Shown: positions 34,710-43,577 of the stretch, piece by piece
Layout of the letters: the number at the start of each line of letters is the position of its first letter
Position numbering within the stretch: position 1 is the first letter of the stretch
NCBI RefSeq assembly: GCF_008973665.1
Contig: NZ_WACP01000007.1
Span: forward strand, 1 to 64,000
From: Paenibacillus tengchongensis
GTDB taxonomy: Bacteria; Bacillota; Bacilli; Paenibacillales; Paenibacillaceae
Length of the DNA stretch: 64,000 nucleotides
Direction of reading: 5' to 3'
Program-made: the position numbers and the translations under genes
The notes under the pieces: model-generated
Databases searched by the model: none
The model's input: only the letters and a program-made list of their open reading frames with translations
Told to the model about the DNA's origin: nothing

Positions 34710-35420
34710 CTATTTGAGGCGCTCGTCAAATTTTCGCCGGCTCATCACCCAAAGATAGGAAACCGCAAGCATGATTATGTACAAGGCCAGATACCAAATT
34801 CCTTGCGGAGGGGCTGCAAGCTCCGCCTGCGGGTGGTCGTTCAGTACGTACATAATGGCCGGGTAAGGCGGAATGACCCAGGACATGGCCGGAAACGTGC
34901 GGTTAATGATCCCCTGGCCTCCGAGCGCAACGGCAAGCACAGTGCACAGACTTAGAAAGGAGATCAGGCCCGTCCGGAATAATTTGGCGTTGAACCAGGC
35001 AGCCAGCGTTATTCCCAGCAGGGCCGCAAGCTGATGGCAGCCCAAGGCGGTCAGCGCCTGCCGGAGACTTGGAGTGTAAGCAAATTTGTCAAAAATAATC
35101 GGGTAGACAATGGCGAATACGGAAAGAGGCACCGTAAAGAGCCATACATAGATTAGCTTTGCAGTATACAACAGGGCAAGCTTGCCGGAATGGAGAAATG
35201 TGATCACCTGCTGGGTGTCATCCTCCAGGTCGACAAATCCGTAGCACAGCCACGCTGCAATCAGAAAGAGCAAAGTGGCCGACGCAGCATAGCTGTCCAT
35301 GACCGGATTGGGAACCACCCCGTAGAGGAAGAACATGGCGATCAGAAAGACAGTCAGAGGTGCGGTATAACGGTAGGAACGCAGATAGTACCGGTGATAG
35401 TAAAACAAAATTGACAGCAT
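34710..35420 (-). CDS. ABC-2-like transporter permease
   Basis: 236 aa with six hydrophobic helices and few charged residues outside the termini. It starts MLSILFYYHRYYLRSYRYTA and ends with the basic tail SRRKFDERLK. It follows the ATPase gene by four bases. No family-specific motif stands out, so the transported substrate is unknown. Confidence 0.78.
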   Translation of the reverse strand: MLSILFYYHRYYLRSYRYTAPLTVFLIAMFFLYGVVPNPVMDSYAASATLLFLIAAWLCYGFVDLEDDTQQVITFLHSGKLALLYTAKLIYVWLFTVPLSVFAIVYPIIFDKFAYTPSLRQALTALGCHQLAALLGITLAAWFNAKLFRTGLISFLSLCTVLAVALGGQGIINRTFPAMSWVIPPYPAIMYVLNDHPQAELAAPPQGIWYLALYIIMLAVSYLWVMSRRKFDERLK

Positions 35421-35424
35421 AGGG

Positions 35425-36270
35425 TTATGCTCCTCTCCGGGTAACTTCCAGAATGGAACCGCCGGCCTGCAGAATCTGCAGCAGAAGCTGGTCGCAGACG
35501 TCCGCCCGGACAGTCAGCCGGGTCTGTCCGCCTGCTCGGACAGCCGATAATAATCCCGGATGGGCAGCAGGATCAGGGTGCAGCGCTCCGCCGGGCAGCC
35601 GGCATACCACCTGAATAGAAGCTTCCTCCGGCCCCGGTGCTTCGGGTTTCTTTTCGAGCAACGAGGCATTCTGCACAGTGATGATCCGGTCCGCAATGCC
35701 GGTTAGCGCCGCCGGTTCATGTGTGGATATGACAATGGCTACGTTCTGCTCCTTCAGTTCCTGCAGCGCGCCGCACAATTCCTGCACCGACGGGTCATCC
35801 AGACCCGACAGCGGCTCGTCCAGAAGCAGCAGATCGGGGGCTGTCAGCACGGCCTGCATCAGGTTGACTTTTTGCAGCATCCCTTTGGAGAAGGAACGCA
35901 TCGGCTGAGAAGCCAGCGGCAGCCCATAAAGCGCATGTAAGTCATGGATACGCCTGCCCAGGCCTTCTTTCGGCAAGCCTTGAATCCGGCCCATGTGCAT
36001 CAGATACTCCTCGGATGTGAATTTATGCTTCGGGAAGCGGTCAGGCATAAAGCCGATCTTGGGCGGCCGGGCTTCATGGACCTGGCGGCTGCCGGAAGTA
36101 GGGGCGGTGAATCCGCCGATGAGCCGGATCAGGGTGCTCTTACCTGAGCCGTTGCCGCCTACCAGCAGCATTGCCTCCCCGCGGCGGATGGCCAGTGAGA
36201 CGGATGAGAGTACAAGTTTGCCGGGATAACTTTTGGTTACCTGCTTCAGTTCTACGATGGGTTCCTGCAT
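35425..36270 (-). CDS. ABC transporter ATP-binding protein
   Basis: 281 aa: Walker A GGNGSGKSTLIRLIGG, a signature-like SKGMLQKVNLMQA in place of a canonical LSGGQ, Walker B LLLLDEPLSGLD and switch His in ISTHEP. A C-terminal extension of about 75 residues may be regulatory. With the adjacent six-helix permease it forms a two-gene exporter. GGGAGGA precedes the ATG. Confidence 0.9.
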   Translation of the reverse strand: MQEPIVELKQVTKSYPGKLVLSSVSLAIRRGEAMLLVGGNGSGKSTLIRLIGGFTAPTSGSRQVHEARPPKIGFMPDRFPKHKFTSEEYLMHMGRIQGLPKEGLGRRIHDLHALYGLPLASQPMRSFSKGMLQKVNLMQAVLTAPDLLLLDEPLSGLDDPSVQELCGALQELKEQNVAIVISTHEPAALTGIADRIITVQNASLLEKKPEAPGPEEASIQVVCRLPGGALHPDPAAHPGLLSAVRAGGQTRLTVRADVCDQLLLQILQAGGSILEVTRRGA

Positions 36271-36323
36271 AATTCTGAGTCCTCCCTATGAACAGGTGCG
36301 TTTATTGCGGAATGCTGCCACTT

Positions 36324-36352
36324 ATTCTAACTTGATTCTAGCAGAATGTCAC
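36324..36352 (-). promoter_or_regulatory. Probable promoter of the ABC exporter genes
   Basis: On the minus strand, GTGACA, 17 bases, TAGAAT, about 50 bases upstream of the ATPase start codon. Confidence 0.5.
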
Positions 36353-36398
36353 TTTGTTGTTAGTAATTCTCAAATGGTTATCCGATAGGAGGCTGTAC

Positions 36399-36476
36399 AT
36401 GCGCAAGCCGAAACGGCTATTGGCGGTTCTCTATCCCTGCTTAAAGATTGACGCGGCGGCGGTGAACTGCTTATAA
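36399..36476 (+). CDS. Possible 25-codon leader ORF overlapping the abfA promoter
   Basis: ATG to TAA encodes MRKPKRLLAVLYPCLKIDAA followed by five more residues. An AGGAGG (36387-36392) stands seven bases before the ATG, as good a ribosome site as any in the window. The ORF overlaps the abfA promoter hexamers, so it could only be translated from a transcript started further upstream, for which I see no clear promoter. It may be chance. Confidence 0.3.
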   Translation: MRKPKRLLAVLYPCLKIDAAAVNCL

Positions 36477-36477
36477 T
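36448..36477 (+). promoter_or_regulatory. Sigma-A promoter of abfA
   Basis: TTGACG, 18 bases, TATAAT. Start expected near 36484, just before the palindromic operator. Confidence 0.75.
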
Positions 36478-36498
36478 GTTAATGTCTGAATTACTTTA

Positions 36499-36514
36499 TT
36501 AATATTGATATTAA
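36499..36514. promoter_or_regulatory. Candidate ArsR-family operator at abfA
   Basis: A perfect 16-base palindrome, TTAATATTGATATTAA, lies about 15 bases after the predicted transcription start and before the ribosome site. The pattern TTAATA-N4-TATTA recurs once in front of the ArsR-type gene 3 kb away. Such AT-rich dyads are usual for ArsR-family repressors. Confidence 0.6.
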
Positions 36515-36539
36515 CCATTATGGGAAGGTGGCTTTTTAC

Positions 36540-38033
36540 ATGGCTCAACGCGCCGTACTTAACGCGGATATCCGCAAAGGGAAGATTGACAGAAATATTT
36601 ACGGGCATTTCTCCGAGCATCTGGGTCGCTGCATTTATGAAGGAATCTGGGTAGGCGAGGATTCGCCGATTCCCAATACGAAAGGAATCCGCAACGATGT
36701 TGTGGAAGCGCTTAAGGAAATCAGAATACCCGTGCTCCGCTGGCCGGGCGGCTGTTTCGCCGACGAGTACCACTGGAAGGACGGCATCGGCCCGCGCGAA
36801 GGCCGCAAACGGATGATCAATACGCACTGGGGCGGTGTGGTAGAGAACAACCATTTCGGCACCCATGAGTTCATGGAGCTGTGCGCGATGCTGGAATGCG
36901 AGCCGTACATCAACGGCAATGTCGGCAGCGGAACCGTACAGGAAATGTCGGAGTGGGTGGAATATCTGACCTTTGACGGTGTATCCCCGATGGCAGAGCT
37001 GCGCCGGGAGAACGGCCGGGAAGAAGCGTGGGCGGTCAAATATTTTGGCGTGGGCAATGAGAACTGGGGCTGCGGCGGCAACATGCGTCCGGAATATTAT
37101 GCCGATCTGTACCGGCGTTATCAGACCTACGTGCGCAACTACGGCGACAACAAGATTCACCGCATTGCCTGCGGGGCGAATGTCGACGACTATAACTGGA
37201 CGGAAGTGCTGATGCGCGAAGCAGGACGCTTTATGGATGCGCTGACACTGCATTACTATACACTCCCGCTGCCAAGCTGGGAGAACAAGGGCGCGGCAAC
37301 CGGCTTTGCGCCGGCGGAGTGGTTCTCGACGCTGGAGAAGGCGCTGCGCATGGATGAGCTGATTACCCGCCACAGTACGATTATGGATAAGTACGATCCG
37401 GAGAAAAGAGTCGGCCTGATCGTCGATGAATGGGGCACCTGGTACGATGTCGAGCCGGGGACCAACCCGGGCTTCCTGTACCAGCAGAACAGCATCCGCG
37501 ACGCGCTGGTGGCCGGCCTCACGTTCAACATCTTCCACAAGCACTCTGACCGGGTGCGGATGGCGAATATCGCCCAGACCGTTAACGTACTGCAGGCTGT
37601 CATTCTGACCGAAGGAGAGAAAATGCTGCTGACCCCGACGTATCATGTGTTCAACATGTACAAAGTGCATCAGGATGCGGAGCTGCTGGAGCTGACCGTA
37701 GATTGCGGCAATTACAGCTTCGACGGCCGGGAAATTCCCGAGATCTCCGCGTCGGCATCAGTTACGGCCGAAGGCGTCATCCATATCAGCCTGTGCAATC
37801 TGAACCATATTGCCGCAGTGTCGGTGCCGCTTGAGCTGCGGGGACTCGCCGGGAAGGCGGGGGTGACCGGTACGGTTCTGGCCGGCGATGCTATGGATGC
37901 GCACAATACCTTCAGTCAGCCGGAGAACGTGGCGCCTAAGGCCTTCACGGACTTCACGCTGGAAGGCGATATCCTGACGGCAGTACTGCCCCCGATGTCG
38001 GTCCTTGTGCTGGAAATTACACCACAGGCGTAA
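36540..38033 (+). CDS. abfA: Alpha-N-arabinofuranosidase (GH51)
   Basis: Releases terminal arabinofuranose from arabino-oligosaccharides in the cytoplasm, since no signal peptide is present. The 497-aa protein has the GH51 barrel with GNENWG (acid/base Glu 174) and VDEWGTWY (nucleophile Glu 297), both at the family spacing, then a C-terminal beta domain. The start used is the ATG eight bases after GGGAAGGTGG. A GTG four codons earlier lies inside that site. A small Cys-rich gene follows 12 bases later. Regulation probably runs through the palindrome in its leader and the divergent ArsR-type protein downstream. Confidence 0.95.
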   Translation: MAQRAVLNADIRKGKIDRNIYGHFSEHLGRCIYEGIWVGEDSPIPNTKGIRNDVVEALKEIRIPVLRWPGGCFADEYHWKDGIGPREGRKRMINTHWGGVVENNHFGTHEFMELCAMLECEPYINGNVGSGTVQEMSEWVEYLTFDGVSPMAELRRENGREEAWAVKYFGVGNENWGCGGNMRPEYYADLYRRYQTYVRNYGDNKIHRIACGANVDDYNWTEVLMREAGRFMDALTLHYYTLPLPSWENKGAATGFAPAEWFSTLEKALRMDELITRHSTIMDKYDPEKRVGLIVDEWGTWYDVEPGTNPGFLYQQNSIRDALVAGLTFNIFHKHSDRVRMANIAQTVNVLQAVILTEGEKMLLTPTYHVFNMYKVHQDAELLELTVDCGNYSFDGREIPEISASASVTAEGVIHISLCNLNHIAAVSVPLELRGLAGKAGVTGTVLAGDAMDAHNTFSQPENVAPKAFTDFTLEGDILTAVLPPMSVLVLEITPQA

Positions 38034-38045
38034 GGGGCAGCGGAC

Positions 38046-38321
38046 ATGGCGACAACATCGGCCTGCAAGGGATGCCGGGATGACTACAAGGTTACGGAAG
38101 CGCAGATTGCCCGGATTTTGGCCTCTTCCATGTTTAACGCGCATAATACCGCATCTGACGAAGTATATGCCCGGCGGGTTGCGATCTGCGCGGCATGCCC
38201 GAAGCTGCAGGACGGCGTGACCTGCAGGGCCTGCGGCTGTATCATTCCCGTTGTAGCGAAGCTTAAGGACCGCGGCTGCCCGCTGCCCGGCGGCGGCTTG
38301 TGGCAGCCGGTGGCGGAGTGA
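38046..38321 (+). CDS. Small Cys-rich protein (DUF6171-like)
   Basis: 91 aa with CKGC near the N-terminus, then CAAC, CRACGC and a last Cys in DRGCPLP, likely binding zinc or an iron-sulfur centre. It looks like the uncharacterised DUF6171 group common in Paenibacillus. It follows abfA closely and probably shares its transcript. Its stop codon lies in a 12-base tandem repeat. Confidence 0.8.
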   Translation: MATTSACKGCRDDYKVTEAQIARILASSMFNAHNTASDEVYARRVAICAACPKLQDGVTCRACGCIIPVVAKLKDRGCPLPGGGLWQPVAE

Positions 38322-38363
38322 GTCATGGTGTGAGTCATGGTGTGAGTCATGGAGTGAGTCATA
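38316..38363. repeat. 12-base tandem repeat, four copies
   Basis: GAGTGAGTCATG, GTGTGAGTCATG, GTGTGAGTCATG and GAGTGAGTCATA follow head to tail. The first copy contains the stop codon of the Cys-rich protein gene. Confidence 0.9.
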
Positions 38364-38460
38364 CAGGGCCGGACGTTCCGCGAGGTTATATCAGAAGGGC
38401 GGGGCATTGCCCTCGCGGAGCCCTCTGCAAAGGCCGTCGCAGATCATGCATAGAATGAAA

Positions 38461-38503
38461 AAACCGTATCGGACAAGGAAATCTTTCCTTGCCTGATACG
38501 GTT
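38461..38503. terminator. Bidirectional terminator
   Basis: A 20-bp near-perfect stem (AAACCGTATCGGACAAGGAA / TTCCTTGCCTGATACGGTTT) with A and T tracts lies between convergent genes. Confidence 0.9.
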
Positions 38504-38546
38504 TGTTTGCTTTGTACTGTCTTAAGATTCAAGACACTGCCCGGCG

Positions 38547-39485
38547 TCATTTCTGCACTTCTGCGCCGGAATCGGCGGAGGCGTCGGTATAGAACAGCTC
38601 GAAGGCCATATCTTCGTTATAGTTGCCGAACCCCTTGCCGAACAGGGTCAGACCGCCGATATGCTCGGCGTCATCCTCCACCGACATTCGGAAGGTCCAT
38701 TGCTTATCGCGGATACCCACCTGTGCCAGTGTTACATCGGAGAGCTTATGCCCGTCCATGAATGTCCCCTGCGGGGTGATGCGCAGCTGCTTGAGCAGCC
38801 CGTACTGATTCGTATACGCCGGCCACCAGGCGGGCGTATATTTGCCGCGGCTGTCGCCGTAGTCGCCCGGACTGGTCCAGTATCCGAGCCGGACGCCGTT
38901 CAAGGTGAACGTAATATCCGACGGCCAGTTGTTGTTGATCGACGGCGCTTCCGAGGCGATTTCCATCGTGATGCAGAGCTCCTCCGGCCGCTGGCTGGAG
39001 AGCAGGAAATTGGGGATTTTGTATTCGACATATCCTTTGCCGAACCAGAGAATGCCGGCGTTCATCCGTTCCAGGTCCCAGAAATAACGCGGGTCGTCAA
39101 AGCTGCCGACAATCCGCTCGGCGGTTGCCAGTCCGCAGGTCGGTTCGATCCGGAAATCGGAATAATGCCCGACCGGGATCTCTTTGCGGTGAGATCTGCG
39201 AGCTTCCAGCACATGGCCGGGAAACTCAATTTCGGCGCGGTCGGCGGCCAGGGAGCAGATTTTTTGCAGTCCGCTGCGTCCGGGAGCCATGTGGGTGGAG
39301 ATCAGACCGGCGGCTTCCAGCTTGCGTACATGCATGGTCATGATGGCGCTGCTGAGGTTGGCCGCTGCGGCGAGCTCCTTGACATTCATCGGGCGCAGCG
39401 CCAGCAGGCGGAGCATGCGCAGACGTACGGTACTCGCCAGCGCTTCGTAGACCGGCAAAGATTGTTCGGTAAGATCAAGTTTCAT
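38547..39485 (-). CDS. ArsR-type transcriptional regulator with large C-terminal domain
   Basis: 312 aa. Residues 1-90 form an ArsR-like winged helix (LPVYEALASTVRLRMLRLLA, NVKELAAAANLSSAIMTMHV). The remaining 220 residues are beta-rich and aromatic (YFWDLERMNAGILWFGKGYV, GYWTSPGDYGDSRGKYTPAW) and resemble a sugar-binding sandwich, not a metal site. The Cys pairs of metal-sensing ArsR proteins are absent. The start is the ATG six bases after GGAGG. Its position opposite abfA and the shared dyad suggest control of arabinoside use. That role is inference. Confidence 0.82.
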   Translation of the reverse strand: MKLDLTEQSLPVYEALASTVRLRMLRLLALRPMNVKELAAAANLSSAIMTMHVRKLEAAGLISTHMAPGRSGLQKICSLAADRAEIEFPGHVLEARRSHRKEIPVGHYSDFRIEPTCGLATAERIVGSFDDPRYFWDLERMNAGILWFGKGYVEYKIPNFLLSSQRPEELCITMEIASEAPSINNNWPSDITFTLNGVRLGYWTSPGDYGDSRGKYTPAWWPAYTNQYGLLKQLRITPQGTFMDGHKLSDVTLAQVGIRDKQWTFRMSVEDDAEHIGGLTLFGKGFGNYNEDMAFELFYTDASADSGAEVQK

Positions 39486-39513
39486 GCTATGCCTCCGGTT
39501 CATCTTTATATAG

Positions 39514-39529
39514 TTAATAATTATATTAT
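39514..39529. promoter_or_regulatory. Second copy of the TTAATA-N4-TATTA dyad, before the ArsR-type gene
   Basis: TTAATAATTATATTAT matches the abfA palindrome at 11 of 12 arm positions. On the minus strand it overlaps a TATAAT, so binding could give autorepression. Confidence 0.5.
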
Positions 39530-39648
39530 TTGAGTGGCTTTCTTACAAGCTTCATGGTGTGGAAGTTCCCGGCTGCAAGACGGCTACTTTTGTCATAGAC
39601 GCCTAACAGCTTGTTCCCATATAATATCCAAGATTATTAAGCGGTCAA

Positions 39649-39817
39649 ACAAGGTGCCCTTGCATTCATTGCACAGGGGTAACAGGGAATCGGGTGCAAC
39701 TCCCGAGCGGTCCCGCCACTGTAAGGAAAAGCCGGCTTCAGATGCCACTCGGTCCAGTAGGTTCCGGGGAAGGGGAAGCAGCGGCGCTTGTATTCCGAGC
39801 CAGGAGACCTACCTTGT
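39649..39817 (+). ncRNA. Cobalamin (B12) riboswitch before cbiM
   Basis: P1 is formed by ACAAGGT (39649-39655) and ACCTTGT (39811-39817). Conserved core elements are GGTGCAACTCCCGAGCGG, TCCCGCCACTGTAAGGAA, and the B12 box GAGCCAGGAGACCTACC. Binding of adenosylcobalamin should shut down the cobalt importer through the terminator about 185 bases further on. Confidence 0.95.
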
Positions 39818-40000
39818 CTGCGCACACCAGGACTCTTCGCGGATAGGAGCGGTGTACGGAACAGCATAGGGGATACAGGCATTCGCATGGTCACGGAAAG
39901 TAAGGAATTGCCATTTATGGGCGCTTTTCTATCCGGAGAGGACAGTTTGCGGGTGTTTTGGCAGCGGCTACTCCCTTTATGCTGAGTATGACGTACATGG

Positions 40001-40028
40001 CTTTCACCCCCGAGGGTGAGAGTTTTTT
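40001..40028 (+). terminator. Riboswitch-linked terminator in the cbiM leader
   Basis: A 9-bp stem CTTTCACCC / GGGTGAGAG with loop CCGA is followed by seven T, 44 bases before the cbiM start codon. It is the likely off-state of the B12 riboswitch. Confidence 0.85.
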
Positions 40029-40071
40029 TGTTTTCGGGATGTCTATTTATCAAAAGCTTGGAGGAGAGGGA

Positions 40072-40839
40072 ATGAAAGGTCGGAGAAAGTGGAAGCTGGC
40101 GGTGCTGGTCTGCGGGTTTGCCGTTTATTTTCTGGTGAACGAGCCGGGGACCGCCCATGCGATGCACATTATGGAAGGCTTTTTGCCGCTGGGCTGGGCG
40201 GTCTTCTGGTGGGCGGCGTTCCTGCCGTTTTTCGGGCTGGGGATATGGAAGCTGAACCGGATGACGAAGGACAATCCGGATCTGAAGCTGCTGCTCGGGC
40301 TTTCCGGAGCGTTCACCTTTGTACTGTCGGCGCTGAAGCTGCCGTCGGTGACGGGCAGCAGCTCGCATCCGACCGGCACCGGACTCGGCGCTGTGATGCT
40401 GGGACCGCTGCCGATGAGTGTCATTGGATCAATAGTGCTGGTGTTTCAGGCACTGCTGCTGGCCCATGGCGGGCTGACTACACTCGGCGCGAATGCTTTT
40501 TCGATGGCGGTGGCAGGACCCTTGGCCGGTTACGGAGTTTACAAACTGATTATGCGAACTTCAGAGCGTGAGCGTCTGGCTGTATTTATGGCTGCGGCCA
40601 TCGCCGACCTGACCACCTATGTGGTGACTTCGGTGCAATTGGCTGCCGCTTTTCCGGCGGCGGACGGCGGCTTTGCCGCATCGTTACTGAAGTTTGGCGG
40701 GATCTTTGCCGTGACGCAAATCCCGCTGGCCATCAGTGAGGGGCTGCTGACCGTTCTGCTCTGGAACTGGCTGAAATCGTACAGTCCGGGCGAGCTGGCG
40801 CTTTTGAAGCGTGAGGCCAAAGGAGGTTTCTCCAAATGA
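40072..40839 (+). CDS. cbiM: Cobalt ECF transporter S component CbiM
   Basis: Substrate-capture subunit of the CbiMNQO cobalt importer. The 255-aa precursor has an N-terminal signal-like helix ending AHA, so the mature protein starts [12 protein letters not shown], with the N-terminal Met-His metal ligand characteristic of CbiM. The [18 protein letters not shown] loop is conserved, and seven helices follow. The ATG behind GAGGAGAGGG is the true start. The upstream in-frame sequence runs through the riboswitch terminator. Its stop overlaps cbiN (ATGA). Confidence 0.96.
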   Translation: MKGRRKWKLAVLVCGFAVYFLVNEPGTAHAMHIMEGFLPLGWAVFWWAAFLPFFGLGIWKLNRMTKDNPDLKLLLGLSGAFTFVLSALKLPSVTGSSSHPTGTGLGAVMLGPLPMSVIGSIVLVFQALLLAHGGLTTLGANAFSMAVAGPLAGYGVYKLIMRTSERERLAVFMAAAIADLTTYVVTSVQLAAAFPAADGGFAASLLKFGGIFAVTQIPLAISEGLLTVLLWNWLKSYSPGELALLKREAKGGFSK

Positions 40840-41129
40840 GTAAATGGAAAAATGCAGCGATGCTGCTGGTTGTGGTTCTGCTGATTATTTTACCGCTGCT
40901 GCTGGTAAACGGCGAATTCGGCGGAGCGGACGATGCAGCCGAAGGGGCCATCGGTGAGATTGCCCCGGCCTATGAGCCCTGGTTCCAGCCGCTGACCGAG
41001 CTGCCGGGCGAGACCGAAAGCATGCTGTTCGCCCTGCAGGCGGCTGTCGGCGCCGGAGTAATCGGCTATGCCGCCGGACTGTGGAAGGGCAGAGGCGAAC
41101 GGCGCAGTGCCCATGCTAAGAAGAATTGA
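40836..41129 (+). CDS. cbiN: Cobalt transport protein CbiN
   Basis: 97 aa with two membrane helices flanking an acidic extracytoplasmic loop ([20 protein letters not shown], then YEPWFQPL), the standard CbiN layout. CbiN helps load Co(II) into CbiM. It is translationally coupled to cbiM and overlaps cbiQ. Confidence 0.95.
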   Translation: MSKWKNAAMLLVVVLLIILPLLLVNGEFGGADDAAEGAIGEIAPAYEPWFQPLTELPGETESMLFALQAAVGAGVIGYAAGLWKGRGERRSAHAKKN

Positions 41130-41925
41130 CGACCTGTCCTACCGCAACGCCCTGCGGGCCGTGCCGCCGCTGTGGAAAAGCCTGTTCACCGCCGTGATGC
41201 TTGTGCTTTCCTATACACTTCATCCGGCGCTGCAGCTGGTGATTTGCGGGTGGATGATGCACTGGTGCCTGCGCCATGCGGGGATTCCGCTGCGCGCCTA
41301 CGGAATGCTCTTCGGCACGGCGCTGCTCTTCTACGCGCTCAGCCTGCCGGCATTGCTGGTAGAGCTGGGACAGCCGGGAAATGCCGGGACGGCCATGGGT
41401 CTTCCGCTGACGGGCGGACTTCAGCTGTATGTTACAGCAGAAGGTGTCAGCCGCGCAGGGCTGCTGCTGGCCAGAGTGATGGCCTGCCTGTCCTGCTTCC
41501 TGTTCCTGATGCTGACGACACCGTTCATGGAACTGCTGCAGGTGCTGCGCAGACTGCGGCTGCCGCAGCTTGTGCTGGAGCTGATGCTGGTCACGTACCG
41601 CTTTCTGTTCCTGCTGAGCGACACGGCGCATGGTCTCCTGCTGGCAAGGCGGCTGCGCGGCGGCGGGCGCAGAATTACGCTGAAGGAGACGGCGGGGCTG
41701 GGCAGCGCGCTCCTGGCCGGCGCGATGCGCCGTTACCGCGGACTCGCGCAGGGGATGACAGTGCGCGGATATACGGGCGAAATCGCCCTGCCGCCGGCAG
41801 AGCAGCGCAAGCTGCCGTCCGGCCTTGCAGCGCGGGCGGCAGCCGGCATTGCTGTGTTGCTGGTGGCCCAGCTGTGGCTCCTTCCAGCCTTGGCGTCTGA
41901 GGGATTCAGAAGCTGCGGGCTTTAA
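41113..41925 (+). CDS. cbiQ: Cobalt ECF transporter T component CbiQ
   Basis: 270-aa transmembrane coupling protein that links CbiM to the ATPase. Five helices are visible, and the two coupling-helix Ala-Arg-Gly-type motifs appear as LLLARRLRGGGR and GMTVRGYTG. The start used, [14 protein letters not shown], overlaps the cbiN end by 17 bases. An in-frame alternative lies 45 bases upstream. Confidence 0.92.
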   Translation: MLRRIDDLSYRNALRAVPPLWKSLFTAVMLVLSYTLHPALQLVICGWMMHWCLRHAGIPLRAYGMLFGTALLFYALSLPALLVELGQPGNAGTAMGLPLTGGLQLYVTAEGVSRAGLLLARVMACLSCFLFLMLTTPFMELLQVLRRLRLPQLVLELMLVTYRFLFLLSDTAHGLLLARRLRGGGRRITLKETAGLGSALLAGAMRRYRGLAQGMTVRGYTGEIALPPAEQRKLPSGLAARAAAGIAVLLVAQLWLLPALASEGFRSCGL

Positions 41926-42026
41926 GCTCTGCGGGCGTGACAGATAGTGAAATGGGTAAGCGAGCAGGCAATTGTTACAGCAAAGACCGGCAACTTGTTC
42001 ATGCGCGCCGGCGGTGAAGGAGACAG

Positions 42027-42923
42027 ATGAATATGGAAGCCAGCTTGACCTTTGAAAATGTCGTATACCAATACCCGGATGCTGCAGAGCCGGCGCTGAA
42101 CCATTTGACTGTGACGATCCCCAAAGGGCTCAAAACGGCGGTGATCGGCCATAACGGCTCCGGCAAATCGACTTTTTTTCTGCATGCCGTCGGGGTATTG
42201 CGCCCGCAGCACGGCCAGATTCTTAAGGCGGGAGAAGTTCTCGGCTATTCCAAAAAAGAACTCGCCGGCCTGCGCCGCGCCGTCGGCCTGGTGCTGCAGG
42301 ACCCTGAGCAGCAGCTCATTTTGGGCACACCGCTGGAAGATGTGTCATTCGGGCTGCGGGGTGCCGGCCTGGAGGAAGGAGAGATACGCAGCCGCTGCCT
42401 GGAGGTACTGGAGCAGCTCGGACTGGCCGGGCTGCGCGACCGGCCCATCCATCAGCTCAGCATGGGACAGAAGAAGCGCGTCTCCCTTGCCGGTGTGCTG
42501 GCGATGCGGCCGGAGCTCCTTCTGCTCGACGAGCCGACCTCTTACCTCGATCCGCTATCGGAGACTCAGCTGCTAGCCGGTCTGGAGACCGCCTGCAGCG
42601 AAGGCGCCACACTGGTGATGGCAACCCATGACATGAACCTGGCTTACCGCTGGGCGGACTGGATTATTGTGCTCGATCATGGTACTTGCCGGGCGTCCGG
42701 GCGTCCGGAGGAGATCTTCGCCGGCGGGGATAACCGGTTACCGGCTGGACTTGCCATGCCGCTGCTTGCCGATCTGTGGGCCGGCTTGCCCCGGCACTAT
42801 GTCGCCGGCCGGCCGGCGCCCCGGGACGCCGAACAATTCCTGGGAGTGCTGACGGAGCTGCTCGCACAGAGCGGCACACCGGAATGCCGGGAAGATGGGA
42901 TGGAGATACCGGACAAAGCATGA
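42027..42923 (+). CDS. cbiO: Cobalt ECF transporter ATPase CbiO
   Basis: 298-aa energising ATPase of the cobalt importer, with Walker A GHNGSGKSTFFLHAVG, the Q-loop VLQDPEQQL typical of ECF ATPases, signature LSMGQKKRVSLAG, Walker B LLLLDEPTSYLDP and switch His in ATHDMN. GAAGGAGAC precedes the ATG. It is separated from cbiQ by 101 bases. After it comes a 654-base gap. Confidence 0.95.
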   Translation: MNMEASLTFENVVYQYPDAAEPALNHLTVTIPKGLKTAVIGHNGSGKSTFFLHAVGVLRPQHGQILKAGEVLGYSKKELAGLRRAVGLVLQDPEQQLILGTPLEDVSFGLRGAGLEEGEIRSRCLEVLEQLGLAGLRDRPIHQLSMGQKKRVSLAGVLAMRPELLLLDEPTSYLDPLSETQLLAGLETACSEGATLVMATHDMNLAYRWADWIIVLDHGTCRASGRPEEIFAGGDNRLPAGLAMPLLADLWAGLPRHYVAGRPAPRDAEQFLGVLTELLAQSGTPECREDGMEIPDKA

Positions 42924-43003
42924 GCAGATTACGCGGGGGGATCGCGGAGACGAGGAGTAAAGCTGTCCACAGGCATGAAGGCTGAGGGAGCTGTGCTAGG
43001 TAC

Positions 43004-43055
43004 AATCAGGTGCGGACCAAGTGGGAATCAAGTGGGGATTAAGTGCGGATCAAGG
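43004..43055. repeat. Short degenerate tandem repeat after cbiO
   Basis: About four 10-12 base units: AATCAGGTGCGG, ACCAAGTGGG, AATCAAGTGGGG and ATTAAGTGCGG, then ATCAAGG. It lies in the gap between cbiO and the CbiH-CbiX gene. No gene is visible between 42924 and 43577 apart from this repeat and element B. Confidence 0.6.
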
Positions 43056-43162
43056 CCAGAGGGTGCTCCTTCGAACAGAAAATAAATACAAAAGTATTGT
43101 TGTCGCTAGGCAGGCTGGGTTTACAGTGCTTGCTAAAAACGTTGATGCCACTGGTAGGTGCA

Positions 43163-43352
43163 ATAGAGGTAAAAACTGCCTCTGATTTTTGCTGGCACCC
43201 AGGTCCAAGAAAATAGAGGTAAAAACTACTCTTAATTCCCCATATATGGACTAAATAGATAAATTTAATAGGATTAGAGGTAGGAAATACCACTAATCTG
43301 CTGAAATTGGATTACAGGCTGAAATTAGAGGTAGTAAATGCCTTTATTTTAG
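43163..43352. repeat. Tetrad repeat element B (four hairpin units)
   Basis: Four units with the core AGAGGTANNAAMTRCCTCT begin at 43163, 43213, 43273 and 43324. Aligned on AGAGG, the offsets are 50, 61 and 51 bases. Each folds: AGAGGTA with TGCCTCT in unit 1, TTAG-A-GGTA with TACC-A-CTAA in unit 3. AATTTG-like bases follow each hairpin. The element lies between the cobalt importer genes and the corrin genes. Confidence 0.78.
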
Positions 43353-43577
43353 AATTAGCCTTTCCGGTGTGCTTCAGAATAGCATGGGTCCGGCTGATCA
43401 ACCGATGCGTGTCGAGATACAGGCTGGCTGGCATGAGCTGTTTTGGTGCCTGAGCCGGTAAGTTTGCTTAAGCGATATGGCAATGTACCAGATACATTTA
43501 GAGTTGCGCCCTGTCCATTAGGAGACACGAAGGCATGCGAATAGTCCAGCGGAACAGCGGAAACGGAGGAACAGTAC

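Noticed and set aside
42924..43577. A second cobalamin riboswitch before the corrin genes
   Set aside because: No B12 box or CCACTG-type core was found in the gap.
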